Notes: a model not told the origin generated them from the letters alone. DNA of 64,000 nt from Catenulispora sp. GP43 (GCF_041260665.1 NZ_JBGCCT010000002.1:186001-250000), one strand, 5' to 3'; positions 41,078 through 50,779 are shown, numbered from the stretch's first letter. Program-made: numbers and translations.

Positions 41078-42477
41078 TCACACGTTCCTTCGCGGCTGGC
41101 TGTGACGGCCGCTAGTGCGTCGGCTGAGGTGCCCTCGGGCGCGGCGGGTGGTGGCGCAGCGGGCGCGCAGGCGCTGGTTTGCGGGGTTGCGGTAGCCGAA
41201 CGCGCTGCGGGCGTCAGTCTTGATCAGGCGGTTGACGCCTTCGGAGGCGGCGTTGGTGACGCCCGTGGTGATCGCGACGAGGATCTGCGGCCACCAGGTG
41301 GAAACGGTGTTCGCGAGACGTTCCATCTCTGGCAGGCCGGAGGCGGCGGCGGATTCGTAGAAGCGGACGAGCAGCCCGCGGATCATGGCGCGGTCGGGCC
41401 GGTGCCGTGCAGCGCGAGGAGGTCCATCAGGTCCTCCTTCACATTCCAGGCGGCCAGGATCGGGACGCCGATCTTCTTCGGCAGCGCCATCAGGTCTTCC
41501 ACCATCGGATCTAGGTGGTCGGCGTGCATCCGCGCGGCTGAGCGGGTCAGCCGGTTCCTCAACTCCCACTCGCGGTTGCCCTTCCGGCCGCGTCGGCCGC
41601 GTTGTTGCACGGTGACCCGGCGACGGACCTCGGTCAGCGCGGTGTTCGCCAGCTGGGCGACATGAAAGCGGTCCACCACCAAGATGGCGTGCGGCAGGCT
41701 GTCGCGGATGGCGGCCTTGAACACGCTGCACATGTCGATCGCCACGACCCGCACCCCGGCCCGCCACTGCTGGCTCTGATTCTCAATCCAGGCGCTGACG
41801 CTGGCCGCGGTGCGGCCCTCGACCTGTCCCAGGAGCCCGGCTCCGCCGGACAGGTCGCAAAAGCCGACATGCCACCGGTCGGCCAGCACTTCCCAGACCT
41901 CGCCGCCGTCCGGGCCTGCCACCAGGCGGAACTTCGCCTTGCCGCGGCGGGTCTCATCAATGCCCAGATGCTCTACGGCCGGGACCGTCTTCGGCAGCGC
42001 CGCCTCGGCGGCAACAGCGAACGCGGCCTGCACCACTGGCCAGGAGACCTCGTGATCTCGCGCGGACTGGATCACCGTGCGACCGCCATCTGCCACCGCG
42101 GACCCGGCTGACGCGCGAAGACGGCTGGTCAATCGGGTCCTTGCCGGGATCGTCGGCAGCGCCTCGGTGAACGACCGGCGAGGGCACCGGGAGTTCTCGC
42201 AGGCCCACCGGCGCTTCGTCCACCGCAACTGCGTCGGCCGACCGGCCAGCGGCAGATCCCGGGGCCTGGTGGTCACCAGGCCCAGCGACCGCGACGAACG
42301 GACTCCGCATTCTGGGCAACACCGCGCTGCATCACACGCCGTGACCAGCGCCAGCATCGGAATCCCGGTCTCGTCCATCTCGGCCGAGACGACCTTCACC
42401 CCGTCCAGCCCAAGCAGCAGCGTTGCCGTATCGTCGTTCAAGCCCGTGACCCTTCGCCGACTATCCTTGCTTCGCAT
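41078..42477 (-). pseudogene. Frameshifted ISL3-family transposase
   Basis: The first frame (42477 to 41383) carries the zinc-ribbon N-terminus CCPECGVRSSRSLGLV, HLGIDETRRGKAKFRLV, VVAIDMCSVFKAAIRD (catalytic Asp) and DRFHVAQLANTALTEVRRR. It stops with LHGTGPTAP. A second frame then continues the family C-terminus: RPDRAMIRGLLVRFYESAAA, STWWPQILVAITTGVTNAAS (with EGVNRLIK giving the catalytic Glu) and FGYRNPANQRLRARC. One missing or extra base near 41395-41420 separates them. The element probably cannot move by itself. Confidence 0.88.
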
Positions 42478-43426
42478 CTCGGATGATCACAGAAGGTCAC
42501 GGGCGTTGCGTATTCATCAAGGCCCTGATGCCACGGTCAAGATTGAAGAGCCACCATCCTGCGCTGGCACCGCGACCTGCTGCGGAGCCGCTGGACGAAG
42601 AAGTCCCGCCCGAAGAACGGCCGTCCGGCCACGCACCGGAACATCAAGACCCTGGTTCTGCGCATGGCACGCCAGAATCCGGCCTGGGGCTACCGGCGTA
42701 TCCACGGCGAGTTGGCCGGCCTCGGCGTGCACGTCGCCGCCTCCACCGTTTGGGAGATCATCAAGGACGCCGGCGTCGAACCCGCCCCACGACGCGGTTC
42801 GGTGACTTGGGCGAGCTTCCTGCGGTCCCAAGCCGAAGGGATCATCGCCGCCGACTTCTTCACCGCCGACCTCATGGACGGCGCAAAGGTCTACGTCCTG
42901 GCTGCCATCGAGCATGCCACCCGTCGGATCCGCATCCTCGGCAGCACGCTCCATCCGACCGGCCAGTGGACCACACCGATGGCACGCGATCCGGTTATGG
43001 ACCTTGAAGACGCCGCGACCACGGTGAAGTTCCTGATCCGCGACCGCGGCTCCAACTTCACCGAAGCCTTCGACTCTGTCCTGGCCGATGCAGGCATCCG
43101 TACCGTGCTGTGCAACGTGCGGACCCCGCGTATGAACGCGATCATGGAGCGCTGGATCGGCTCGGTCCGCCGGGAACTCCTTTACCGCACCCCAGTCTGG
43201 CACCACGAACATCTGCGCCAGATCCTGCACGACTACGAGTTCCACCACAACAGCCACCGGCCGCACATGAGCTTGTCCGGGCCCGCCCCGCTCAAGCCGC
43301 TGCCGCCGAACATCACCGACCTCGACGCCTTCCGTATCCGACGAACCCACCTCGCGGGTGGCGTCATCAACGAATACCGACCAGCCGCCTGACCAGCATG
43401 GAAGAATTTTTCGGCAAGGACAGGTC

Positions 43427-43487
43427 CCACAGGCATCCTGCACGAGTACGAGCATGCAGCCTGACCTGCGTGGACGAAATAATCGGC
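43427..43487 (+). mobile_element. Solo 3' end of a second IS family
   Basis: It encodes the last residues of a transposase (GILHEYEHAA, stop) and the IS terminus CTGACCTGCGTGGACGAA. The 47 bp at 43441-43487 match the end of the IS at 48192-48238 in inverted orientation. The rest of this copy is missing. Confidence 0.8.
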
Positions 43488-43535
43488 ACCCACAGACCGG
43501 ACTCACGGCATGCCGAGGGCGGTCTGTTGTTTTCC

Positions 43536-44432
43536 TCAGGGTAGGCACAGGGTGCGGTCGACGATGTCGGCTGCGACTTCGTCTACTGGCCGGTTCTCGG
43601 CGAAGGCGTGCGCTCTGATCAGGGCGAGGGCATCCGCGGTGCCGCAGCGACACTGCACTGACACCATGCCGACGGCCTGATGCACCACGGCCCACGAATC
43701 GTGCTGGTCAAGAAGCGGCGGCCAGCCGATGGGTTCCTCATTTCCGGGTGCGCCCCACGGTGTGAGCAGCGACGCGGCCAGAGTGTCCGCGGCCGCTAGG
43801 AAGGTCTCCAGGTCCGGGCCGTGGGCCATCGGCGGGTCGAAGACCGTGAGGGCTCCGAGGGGGGCGCCGACCGTGGTCACGGGGACGGCCGCGACCGCAC
43901 GGATGCCCAGTTTCTCCACGGCGGGACCGTAGATGGGCCATGCCTGCGCCATCTGCTTCCCGGCCGCGGTGACCGGGCGGCGCAGATGGACTGTTTCACG
44001 GGCCGGCCCCTGGCCGAGGGTGAACTCCAGACGCTGGGCGGTCCTGCTGGCCGGGTTCGAGGCCGCCGCAGGGGTCTCGGCATCATCGGGCCCGAACAGG
44101 GTGAGCGCTGCGCCCGACGCGCCGAGGGTCTCGGCGACGGCCGCCATGAACCCGGGTTGGACTTGCTGCGGATCGGCGGTTCCCTCGGTCCACCGGCGCA
44201 GCCGGTCGGCGTGGGCGGTGTGGATCCGGGCCGCGGTTCGATGCTGTTGCTCCACCTGCCGGTGCATGACCACCATACGTGCGTGGAACGCCCGCATACC
44301 TTCCGCGGCCGTCAGCATCTGTGCCTCGTGCCGGGTGGCGATCTCAGCGGCGCGGGCTGCTCGCCGGTGCTCGACTGCCGCGTGTTGCAGTGCTTGGTCG
44401 AGTTCCCGGCCGGATTCAGGCGGCAGGGGCAT
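43536..44432 (-). CDS. GAF and ANTAR domain protein
   Basis: 298 residues. A helical N-terminus (about 1-75) leads to a GAF domain (about 85-215; GASGAALTLFGPDDAET, VAAVPVTTVGAPLGALTVFD). The C-terminal ANTAR domain (about 235-298) has AVVHQAVGMVSVQCRC and ALALIRAHAFAENRPVDEVAADIV. ANTAR domains bind paired RNA hairpins and prevent termination; the GAF domain would be the sensor. It is the last gene of the CheB/CheR-PAS cluster, 66 bp after it. Confidence 0.88.
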   Translation of the reverse strand: MPLPPESGRELDQALQHAAVEHRRAARAAEIATRHEAQMLTAAEGMRAFHARMVVMHRQVEQQHRTAARIHTAHADRLRRWTEGTADPQQVQPGFMAAVAETLGASGAALTLFGPDDAETPAAASNPASRTAQRLEFTLGQGPARETVHLRRPVTAAGKQMAQAWPIYGPAVEKLGIRAVAAVPVTTVGAPLGALTVFDPPMAHGPDLETFLAAADTLAASLLTPWGAPGNEEPIGWPPLLDQHDSWAVVHQAVGMVSVQCRCGTADALALIRAHAFAENRPVDEVAADIVDRTLCLP

Positions 44433-44498
44433 GTTCGCAGGATACGCCGACGCCCGCGGCGGCCAAAGCCAAAAGCGACAAGAGCCATATCTGCCGTG

Positions 44499-46361
44499 TC
44501 AGCCGCGACCGGTGTCCTCCATCAGCAGGACGACGCCGCCGCCGTCCATCGGCGAGCAGGCGATCGAGCACAGGATGGTGCGGCCGATGCGGTTTACGGC
44601 GGCGACGTCCGCCGGCCCGGACCGGGCGCCGGTCGCCTGGCAGGCTGCGACGACTTTGCGGACCTCGTCGGTCGGCAGGCCGAAGTCCAGGGTGAAGAAC
44701 GGCTGCAGGTGGACCTCGCGGCTGCGCAGCCCCCACAGGTCTTCCGCGCCCCGGTTCCAGCTGCGCACCCGCAGGTCCGCATCCAGTACCACGACGCCGG
44801 CGGCGATGCTGGACAGCACGCCCTCCAGGAAGCTGCGGGCCTCGTCCAGTTCGCTGGAGCGGATCCGCATCTCCTCGTTCATGGTCTCCAGTTCTTCGTT
44901 GCCGGACTGGAGTTCCTCGTTGGTGGTCTCCAGCTCCTCGTTCGTCGACTGGAGTTCCTCGTTGGTGGTCTCCAGCTCCTCGATGCTGGACTGGAGTTCC
45001 TCGTTGGTGGTCTCCAGCTCCTCATTCGTGGACTGCAGCGCGTCGTAGGCCGCCTCCAGGTCCCCCCGGGTGCGGGCGAGCTCGTTGTGCAGCCTTGTCG
45101 CGATCGTGGTGTCCAGGAACGTCACCGCGACGCCGACCGGCTGGCCGTCGGCGGCGGACATCGGCTGGATGACGATGTCCAGGAATTGGGTGTCGCCGTC
45201 GTGCAGCTGCCGCTCGGCGGCGGGGACCCGGACCGCGTGTCGCTCGGTCTCGGCCTGTTCGATCAGCGAGCGCAGCTCGATCGGCCGGTAGGAGATCTCC
45301 AGGTCCCGGAACGGCCGGTTCAGGTCGTAGGTGGTGAGACCGAACTGCGCCCGGGCCGCAGCGTTGATCAGGACGATCGCGCCGTCGGGGTCCACGGCGA
45401 TGGTCGCGTTCGGCGACGTCTCCAAGGTCAGATCGCGCAGCTGCCGCTTGCGGCTGGCCTCCCGGACCTCGGTGCCGGTGGTGCCGTCCATCTTCAGCGG
45501 AGCCGGGTGATAGGGGGTCGCCGCGTCGCCCGGGCGGCGCCGGAAGATCCGCTGGCGCATGTTGGCGACTTCGAAGCGCTCGGCGTCGGACAGCAGCATC
45601 TCGGCTTTGCCGAGGAACAGGTGGCCGCCTTCGCGCAGGGCGAAGTGGAACCGGTCGATGATCTGCGACTGGGCCTCGGCGTTGAAGTACATCAGGGTAT
45701 TGCGGCAGACCAGCAGGTCCAGGCGGGAGATGGGGGCGTCCCGGGTGATGTCGTGCCGTCCGAAGATGACCCGGCGGCGCAGATCGGGGCGGAACGCGAA
45801 CTGGGCGCCGTTGGGCTCGAAGTACTTGTCCCGCAGCTCCGGGGCCAGCGGCTCCAGGGCCTTGGCTGTGTACAGGCCGCTGCGCGCCTCGCGCAGGGCC
45901 TCCTCGTCGACGTCGGTGCCGTAGAGCTTGACCCGTCTGACGCACTCCTCGACGCCGAGGACCTCGGCGAACAGGATCGCCAGGGAGTACGGCTCCTGGC
46001 CGCTGGAACACCCGGCGCTCCACACCCGGATGTCTTCGTCGGCCCCGCGCGCCGCGATCAGCTCGGGCAGGATCTCCCGCTGCAGGTGGGCCCAGGCCTC
46101 GGCGTCCCGGAAGAAGCTGGTGACGTTGATCAGGATCGTGTTGAACAGCGCCCGGAACTCCTCGGCGTCGGCCTCCAGCCGGTCCTGGTAGTCGGCGTAG
46201 TCGGCGATGCGGGCGTCGGCCATCCGCTTGCGGATCCGCCGGGCCAGGGTGGAACGCTTGTAGCCGGTGAAGTCGAACCCCCGTGCATCGCGGATGAAGA
46301 CCAGCAGCTCCTCCAGGTCGCCGCCCGGCTCCGGGGCGGGCGCGGCGCCGTTCCCGATCAA
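44499..46361 (-). CDS. CheR-type methyltransferase fused to PAS domains and coiled coil
   Basis: 620 residues, TTG start overlapping the CheB stop (TTGA). Residues about 15-270 are CheR: FDFTGYKRSTLARRIRKRM, NVTSFFRDAEAW, WSAGCSSGQEPYSLAILFAE (SAM motif) and LLVCRNTLMYFN. Residues about 310-430 form a PAS domain (LTLETSPNATIAVDPDGAIV). Residues about 430-525 are a coiled coil of seven-residue repeats NEELETT/NEELQS. A final PAS domain (about 525-620) ends with SPMDGGGVVLLMEDTGR. Such CheR-PAS proteins usually feed histidine kinases; here no kinase or MCP gene is near. Confidence 0.92.
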   Translation of the reverse strand: MIGNGAAPAPEPGGDLEELLVFIRDARGFDFTGYKRSTLARRIRKRMADARIADYADYQDRLEADAEEFRALFNTILINVTSFFRDAEAWAHLQREILPELIAARGADEDIRVWSAGCSSGQEPYSLAILFAEVLGVEECVRRVKLYGTDVDEEALREARSGLYTAKALEPLAPELRDKYFEPNGAQFAFRPDLRRRVIFGRHDITRDAPISRLDLLVCRNTLMYFNAEAQSQIIDRFHFALREGGHLFLGKAEMLLSDAERFEVANMRQRIFRRRPGDAATPYHPAPLKMDGTTGTEVREASRKRQLRDLTLETSPNATIAVDPDGAIVLINAAARAQFGLTTYDLNRPFRDLEISYRPIELRSLIEQAETERHAVRVPAAERQLHDGDTQFLDIVIQPMSAADGQPVGVAVTFLDTTIATRLHNELARTRGDLEAAYDALQSTNEELETTNEELQSSIEELETTNEELQSTNEELETTNEELQSGNEELETMNEEMRIRSSELDEARSFLEGVLSSIAAGVVVLDADLRVRSWNRGAEDLWGLRSREVHLQPFFTLDFGLPTDEVRKVVAACQATGARSGPADVAAVNRIGRTILCSIACSPMDGGGVVLLMEDTGRG

Positions 46362-46981
46362 CGGTCTGCCGGCTCGACCAGACCGCGGACGACCGCGGCG
46401 ATCTCGTCCAGGGGGAGCACGAAGTCGACCGCACCGGTGTCGACGGCCGCCTGCGGCATGCCTTTGAACTCCGCCGACACCGGGTCCTCGGCGATCACAG
46501 TGCCGCCGCGGGACTTGACCGCGGTCACGCCCATCGAACCGTCTTTGCCGGTTCCGGTCAGCACGCAGGCGATCGCCCGCGCGCCGTAGGCGCCGGCCAC
46601 CGACTCGAACAGCAAGTCCGCCGACGGACGCACGAAATGGACCAGCTCGCTGTCCGACAACGCCAGCAGGCCCGCCGCGCCGACCAGCAGATGCCGATTC
46701 GGAGGGGCGACGTAGATGGTGCCGGGGCGGGCGAGCTCGCCTGCTTCGGCGAGTTTGACCGGCAGCTGCGTGCTGCGCCCTAGCACGTGAGCGATCACGG
46801 TCTCGTGTCTTGGGTCCAGGTGCTGTACCACCAGCACCGGGACGGGGAACCCGACCGGCAGCGCGCCCAGCAGCACCCCCAGCGCGGTGATACCGCCGGC
46901 CGAAGCCGCCACCGCGACCACCGCGTACCGCTCATCCGACCCGTCGGACCCGGACGCATCCTGCACCACGTCCCCGTTCAC
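46358..46981 (-). CDS. Stand-alone CheB-type methylesterase domain protein
   Basis: 207 residues from GTG 46981 (GAGGTG upstream); an in-frame upstream start at 47035 would give 225. The CheB catalytic triad is intact: Ser in VAASAGGITAL (about 25-35), His in VVQHLDPRHET and Asp in LTGTGKDGSMGVTAV. There is no receiver domain, so it is not phospho-regulated in the usual way. It removes methyl esters from glutamyl residues. The gene overlaps the CheR-PAS gene, so both are made together. Confidence 0.9.
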   Translation of the reverse strand: MNGDVVQDASGSDGSDERYAVVAVAASAGGITALGVLLGALPVGFPVPVLVVQHLDPRHETVIAHVLGRSTQLPVKLAEAGELARPGTIYVAPPNRHLLVGAAGLLALSDSELVHFVRPSADLLFESVAGAYGARAIACVLTGTGKDGSMGVTAVKSRGGTVIAEDPVSAEFKGMPQAAVDTGAVDFVLPLDEIAAVVRGLVEPADR

Positions 46982-47332
46982 CGGCGGGCACCTCGCAGCC
47001 GCCGTCCGCAGTGCGGCTCCGCCCGACGGCCGCACGCCGCGCGCGGACCCGAATGCAGGGCAGACGAAGTCGTGGACACGTCTCCGAGGTTAGCGGACGG
47101 GCGCTGTAGATCGTGCGAGCCGTCGGGCCCGACCTGGTCGCACCGGCCAGGTCGGGTGCACCGTGCAGGCCGCTGTCAAGGCGGCCGAGGCGCGTGCGGG
47201 CCCGTACTTGGGCGAGGATCACCCGCCGACGCGATCGAACCCGCCGAACGGGGACGTCAGTTCGGCGCGAGAGACGCTCGACGATAGCGAATTCGACTAT
47301 TGTCTCAGGCAAGCCGGGAGGAGGCCCGACAA

Positions 47333-48097
47333 GTGCCTGAGCACGACGGGAAGTCGACCACCGCACGACGCGAGCAGCGCATCGCAGACACCTTCGTCGC
47401 GCTCACAGACACCCTCGCCGACGACTTCGACATCATCGACTACCTCTGCGTGCTGACCAGAAGCTGCGTGGAGCTCCTGGCGGTCACCGCAGCAGGGGTG
47501 CTGCTGGCCGACCACCGCGGGCAACTGCACCCCATGGCGGCCTCCGACGAGGTCACCGGGCTGCTGGAACTGTTCGAGGCGCAGAACGACGAGGGACCGT
47601 GCCTGGACTGCTACCGCAGCGGCACCCTGGTCACCAACGCGACCCTGGACGCGGACGCCACCGTCTGGCCGGCCTTCGCAGCCCGAGCCCGTGACAACGG
47701 CTACGCCATCACCCACGCGCTGCCGCTCCAAAACCGGCACGCCGTCATCGGCGCGCTCAACCTCTTCGCCGACATCCCCGACCCGCTCCCCGACCCCGAG
47801 CTCGATCTGGGCCGGTCGCTGGCCGAGGCCGCCACGATCGGGATCCTGCACCAGCGCGCCGCCGCCCGCGGCGCCGCGACGACGTCCCAGCTGCAACACG
47901 CCCTGACCAGCAGGATCGTCATCGAGCAGGCCAAAGGCGTCCTCGCCGAACGGATGCAGATCCACGTCGACAAGGCCTTCACCGTTCTGCGCACGCACGC
48001 CCGCAACCACAACCAGCGGCTTTCTGAGGTGGCCCGTATGGTCGCCGAAGGCGCCGACCTCGACAACGCGCAAGACGACTCAGTAGGACGGCGGTAG
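47333..48097 (+). CDS. GAF and ANTAR domain transcription antiterminator
   Basis: 254 residues from GTG 47333, preceded by GGGAGGAGG. GAF domain about 15-160 (DIIDYLCVLTRSCVELL, AAGVLLADHRGQLHPMAASD, GPCLDCYRSGTLV, HAVIGALNLFAD). ANTAR domain about 185-245 (LTSRIVIEQAKGVLAERMQI, AFTVLRTHARNHNQRLSEVA). The GPCLDCYRSG motif is typical of actinobacterial GAF-ANTAR proteins. It is divergent from the CheB gene, making it the second ANTAR protein in 5 kb. Confidence 0.92.
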   Translation: MPEHDGKSTTARREQRIADTFVALTDTLADDFDIIDYLCVLTRSCVELLAVTAAGVLLADHRGQLHPMAASDEVTGLLELFEAQNDEGPCLDCYRSGTLVTNATLDADATVWPAFAARARDNGYAITHALPLQNRHAVIGALNLFADIPDPLPDPELDLGRSLAEAATIGILHQRAAARGAATTSQLQHALTSRIVIEQAKGVLAERMQIHVDKAFTVLRTHARNHNQRLSEVARMVAEGADLDNAQDDSVGRR

Positions 48098-48191
48098 ACT
48101 CGCCACCACGACCGGCGGCCTCCGAACCCCTGAGAACAAGCCACGGTGAGATCGTCGAGGCACCTGCCCTGGTCAGAAACTCGGCCAACGG

Positions 48192-49272
48192 GCCCGATAA
48201 TATCGTCCAGGCAGGTCAGGCTGCGTATTGGTACTCGTGGATGATGCCACCGAGTCAATCGTGTCGGCGGATGTCGCGGTCGGTGATGTGGAGTGGGCCG
48301 GTGATCGGTGCGGGCACTGCACGCAGTGGCGCGGCCTGCCCTATTGCTTGGTGAGCGCGGTAGCAGTTGTAGTGCGTCTCGTATTCGCGCAGGGCGTGCA
48401 GCAGGTGACGCTGGTTCCAGATCAAGGTGCGGTCCAGCAACTCGCGGCGGCAGGTCTGCACCCACCGCTCCATGACGGAGTTCATCCGCGGCATGCGGAT
48501 CCCACTGAGCACGACCTGGATCCCCACCTGTACGAGGATCTCGTCGAACAGCGACGGGAACTCCGCGTCCCGGTCCCGGATCAGGTACTTGACTGTGGCT
48601 CCCGCGTCTTCCAGGTCCATGGCCAAGTTCCTTACCGCCTGGGTGACTCAGGCAGCGGTGGGATGGGCCGTGGAGCCCAACACGCGCACCCGCCGGGTGG
48701 CATGCTCGATGACGGCCAGGATGTACTGGCGCTGCCCGGTCAGCGTGACCGTCTCGATGAAGTCACACGCCAGCAACGCGTCGGCCTGACTGCGCAGGAA
48801 ATCGGCCCAAGTGGTGGCGGTACGCTCCGGTGCCGGGTTGAAGCCCTCATCTTTGAGGATCTCCCAAACGGTCGAGGCGGCGATCTTGATGCCCAAGGTG
48901 GCCAGCTCACCGGGCACCGGCGATAACCCCAACTCCGGTTCTCCCGAACCAGACGCAGCACCAGCCGCCGGATCGAGGCCACTGTTCGCGGGCGTCCGGT
49001 TCGCCGGGGCCGGCAAGTGTTCGCATGGCGCCGGCGCATCAGATCGCGGTGCCATCGCAACACCGTGTCCGGATTGACGATCAGATGCAGCCGGCGAAGT
49101 GAGTCACGGGGCAGGGGCTTGAGCAGTGCCGCAAGGAACGCCCGGTCCTCGGGGGGGGCGATGGCCATCATGCCCGAGTCCCTGTCCAGATCACAGCGGG
49201 TAAGCCGATACCGGGCCCACCACCGACATGACAGCCCCATACCGGTTGACCTGCGTGGACGAGCTATTCGGC
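48192..49272 (-). mobile_element. IS of about 1.08 kb, same family as the solo end at 43.4 kb
   Basis: Left terminus GCCCGATAATATCGTCCAGG then CAGGTCA (48192-48218); right terminus TTGACCTGCGTGGACGAGC then TATTCGGC (49246-49272). These are imperfect inverted repeats. One transposase gene fills the element. No target duplication was identified. Confidence 0.8.
48216..49240 (-). pseudogene. Integrase-type transposase with one frameshift and two nonsense codons
   Basis: Frame 1 gives LIVNPDTVLRWHRDLMRRRH and ENRSWGYRR. After a one-base loss near 48920 a second frame continues ELATLGIKIAASTVWEILKD, LLACDFIETVTLTG and IEHATRRVRVLGSTAHPTAA. There TGG has become TGA at 48648; the frame then goes on with NLAMDLEDAGATVKYLIRDRD (as NLAMDLEDAG and KYLIRDRD), RMNSVMERWVQTCRREL. 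A second in-frame TGA at 48255 precedes LGGIIHEYQYAA and the true stop. It is clearly dead. Confidence 0.88.
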
Positions 49273-49524
49273 AGGCGCACTGCGGGATCAGGGCTCTTGT
49301 GGCGCATCATGCGTGGCCGGGCACGGGCCGGTCGCGGAGCCCGGAAGCGGCTCGGCAGACACGAAAGGGTGGTATCGCATCAATGCCCTTGCAGCCCCGC
49401 GATCTGCGCAGATAACTGAAAGTATTGAGACCGATCCGTTCCATCACAGTGTCTTCACGAACCCCCGCAGGCCGCCCGCCGGAGCCCGGCACGATGAGAG
49501 CCACCGGAAGGAAGGAATCGCATC

Positions 49525-50534
49525 ATGGCGCCAGTCATCAGGAGCATCAGCCCGGTCCAAGGCTCCCCGGCCGGGGGTACGGCCGTCACGATCACGGGAA
49601 CCGGTTTCACGGGTGCGACTGCGGTGAAGTTCGGTTCGGCGACGGCGGCGTTCACGGTGGTCAGTGCCACACAGATCACCGCGACAGCTCCCGCCGGCAC
49701 CGGATCGGTGTCGGTGACGGTCACTACCCCAGGCGGCACGAGCAATGCCGTCACCTACACCTATGTCCTGGCGCCGACGATCAGCAGTCTCAGTCCGATG
49801 CAGGGCCCCAGCACGGGTGGCAACACGGTCACGATCACAGGGACCGGTTTCACCGGTGCCACCAGCGTGTTGTTCGGTTCGGTGCCTGCGGCGTTTACGG
49901 TGGTCAGTGCCACACAGATCACCGCCGCCGCATCTGCCGCGCCCGTGGCGCCGGTCGCCGTCACGGTCATCACCCCGGGAGGCACCAGCAACGGGGTGTT
50001 GTACTTCTACGTCCCGCCGCCGACCGTCGCCAGTATCTCCCCCTCGATGGGGCCGCTCGCCGGCGGCAACACCGTCACCATCACCGGCACCAACCTGACG
50101 CTCGCCACGGCTGTCCTTTCGGCACCGCTGCGGCAACCGGCCTCGTGGTCGTCTCGGACAATCAGCTCACAGTCCAAGCCCCCAGCGGTTCCGGGACTGT
50201 GGCTGTCACGGTGACCACGCCGGGCGGCACGAGCCTGCCTGGGGTGGGCAGCCCTTACTACACCTATGTCGCGGTCCCGGTCATCACCACCCTCACCCCG
50301 ACTCAGGGGCCGGCGAATGGAGGAAACGCGGTCACCATCAGCGGAAGCCATTTCGGCCTGACCACATCCGTCCTGATCGGCGGAACCGCAGCGCCCTTCG
50401 TCGCCATCTCAGACAGCGAAATCGTGGCCACCAGCCCAGGCGGCACCCCCGGCTCCGTCACCGTCACGGCGACCACGCCGGGCGGCGTCAGCAACGCCGC
50501 GTCCTACCAACTGGTCGCCTCCCCGAGCGTGTGA
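49525..50534 (+). pseudogene. IPT/TIG-repeat gene with one-base frameshift
   Basis: GGAAGGAAGG precedes ATG 49525. It encodes four IPT/TIG modules: SISPVQGSPAGGTAVTITG, LSPMQGPSTGGNTVTITG, ISPSMGPLAGGNTVTITG and LTPTQGPANGGNAVTISG, each with a VxVTTPGGTS strand. In the third module the frame breaks at 50116-50120 (CTTTC where one more base is needed for LFGT). Translation stops at 50214, whereas the other frame completes the repeats and ends at 50534. Restored length would be 336 residues, with no signal peptide. It could be a recent mutation or a sequencing error. Confidence 0.82.
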
Positions 50535-50536
50535 AC

Positions 50537-50566
50537 GGGGCGGAGTCGACGCCGCGACTCCACCCC
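50537..50566. terminator. Hairpin after the IPT/TIG gene
   Basis: GGGG, mismatch, GGAGTCG (50537-50548) pairs with CGACTCC, mismatch, CCCC (50555-50566). It starts 3 bp after the stop at 50534, which supports 50534 as the original gene end. Confidence 0.75.
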
Positions 50567-50779
50567 GGCTACCGGCGGCTAGAGTCGGAGGTGCTGGGTT
50601 GTCTGGACGCCACGCGCATACCGGGAGCTTCGTTGTCCGCTGATTCCGCCATCGTCGTGCCGGTTTCGTCCACGTCCGACCCTCAAATCATCCCTATTCT
50701 TTAAGGCAGTGGGGTCTGGGGTGTTCAACACGTTCTCCTCGCGGGTCCTCAGCGGCGGGAATGGTGGTACGGGTGGTTT

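Larger units (their letters stand above)
40350..42552 (-). mobile_element. ISL3-family element with a passenger gene
   Basis: About 2203 bp. Left end (40350-40376) reads GGCTCATCAATCTTG then GGTGTGGCATCA. The complement of the right end (42526-42552) reads GGCTCTTCAATCTTG then ACCGTGGCATCA, so 23 of 27 positions match. Flanked by an 8-bp target duplication. It holds a transposase gene and, between it and the left end, an unrelated gene for an exported protein. Usual ISL3 elements are 1.3-2.3 kb. Confidence 0.92.
40177..43392 (+). pseudogene. DDE integrase-type transposase interrupted by the ISL3-family element
   Basis: The 5' piece (40177-40349) reads ADRAIIALLLGLAPKACRAG, LRLFVTPDTIL. The 3' piece (from 42553/42561 to 43392) continues in the same frame as TILRWHRDLLRSRWTKKSRP and WGYRRIHGELAGLGVHVAAS, with DDE-type motifs FFTADLM, FLIRDRGSNFTEAF and RMNAIMERWIGSVRREL, ending VINEYRPAA. 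Removing 40350-42560 restores one open frame exactly. The N-terminus lacks about 40 residues of the family and the gene is split, so it is inactive. Confidence 0.88.
40080..43426 (+). mobile_element. Integrase-type IS carrying a nested ISL3-family element
   Basis: Terminal inverted repeats of 36-38 bp: 40080-40117 begins GACCTGTGTCCTTGCCGAGA and the complement of 43391-43426 begins GACCTGTCCTTGCCGAAAAA; both end CCATGCTGGTC. Without the 2.2-kb insertion at 40350 the element would be about 1.1 kb with one transposase gene. No target duplication is visible at its outer ends, so rearrangement followed insertion. Confidence 0.8.

Noticed and set aside
41383-41420. Programmed frameshift in the ISL3-family transposase
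   Set aside because: No slippery A or G run or nearby structure is evident and ISL3 transposases are normally single frames; a simple inactivating mutation is more likely.
44870-45060. Apparent DNA minisatellite in the CheR-PAS gene
   Set aside because: The repeats follow codon phase and encode a regular coiled coil (NEELETT/NEELQS), common in this protein family, so the protein explains them.
43536-47035. Chemotaxis operon
   Set aside because: CheB and CheR domains are present, but there is no MCP, CheA, CheW or CheY, and actinomycetes of this type are usually non-motile.
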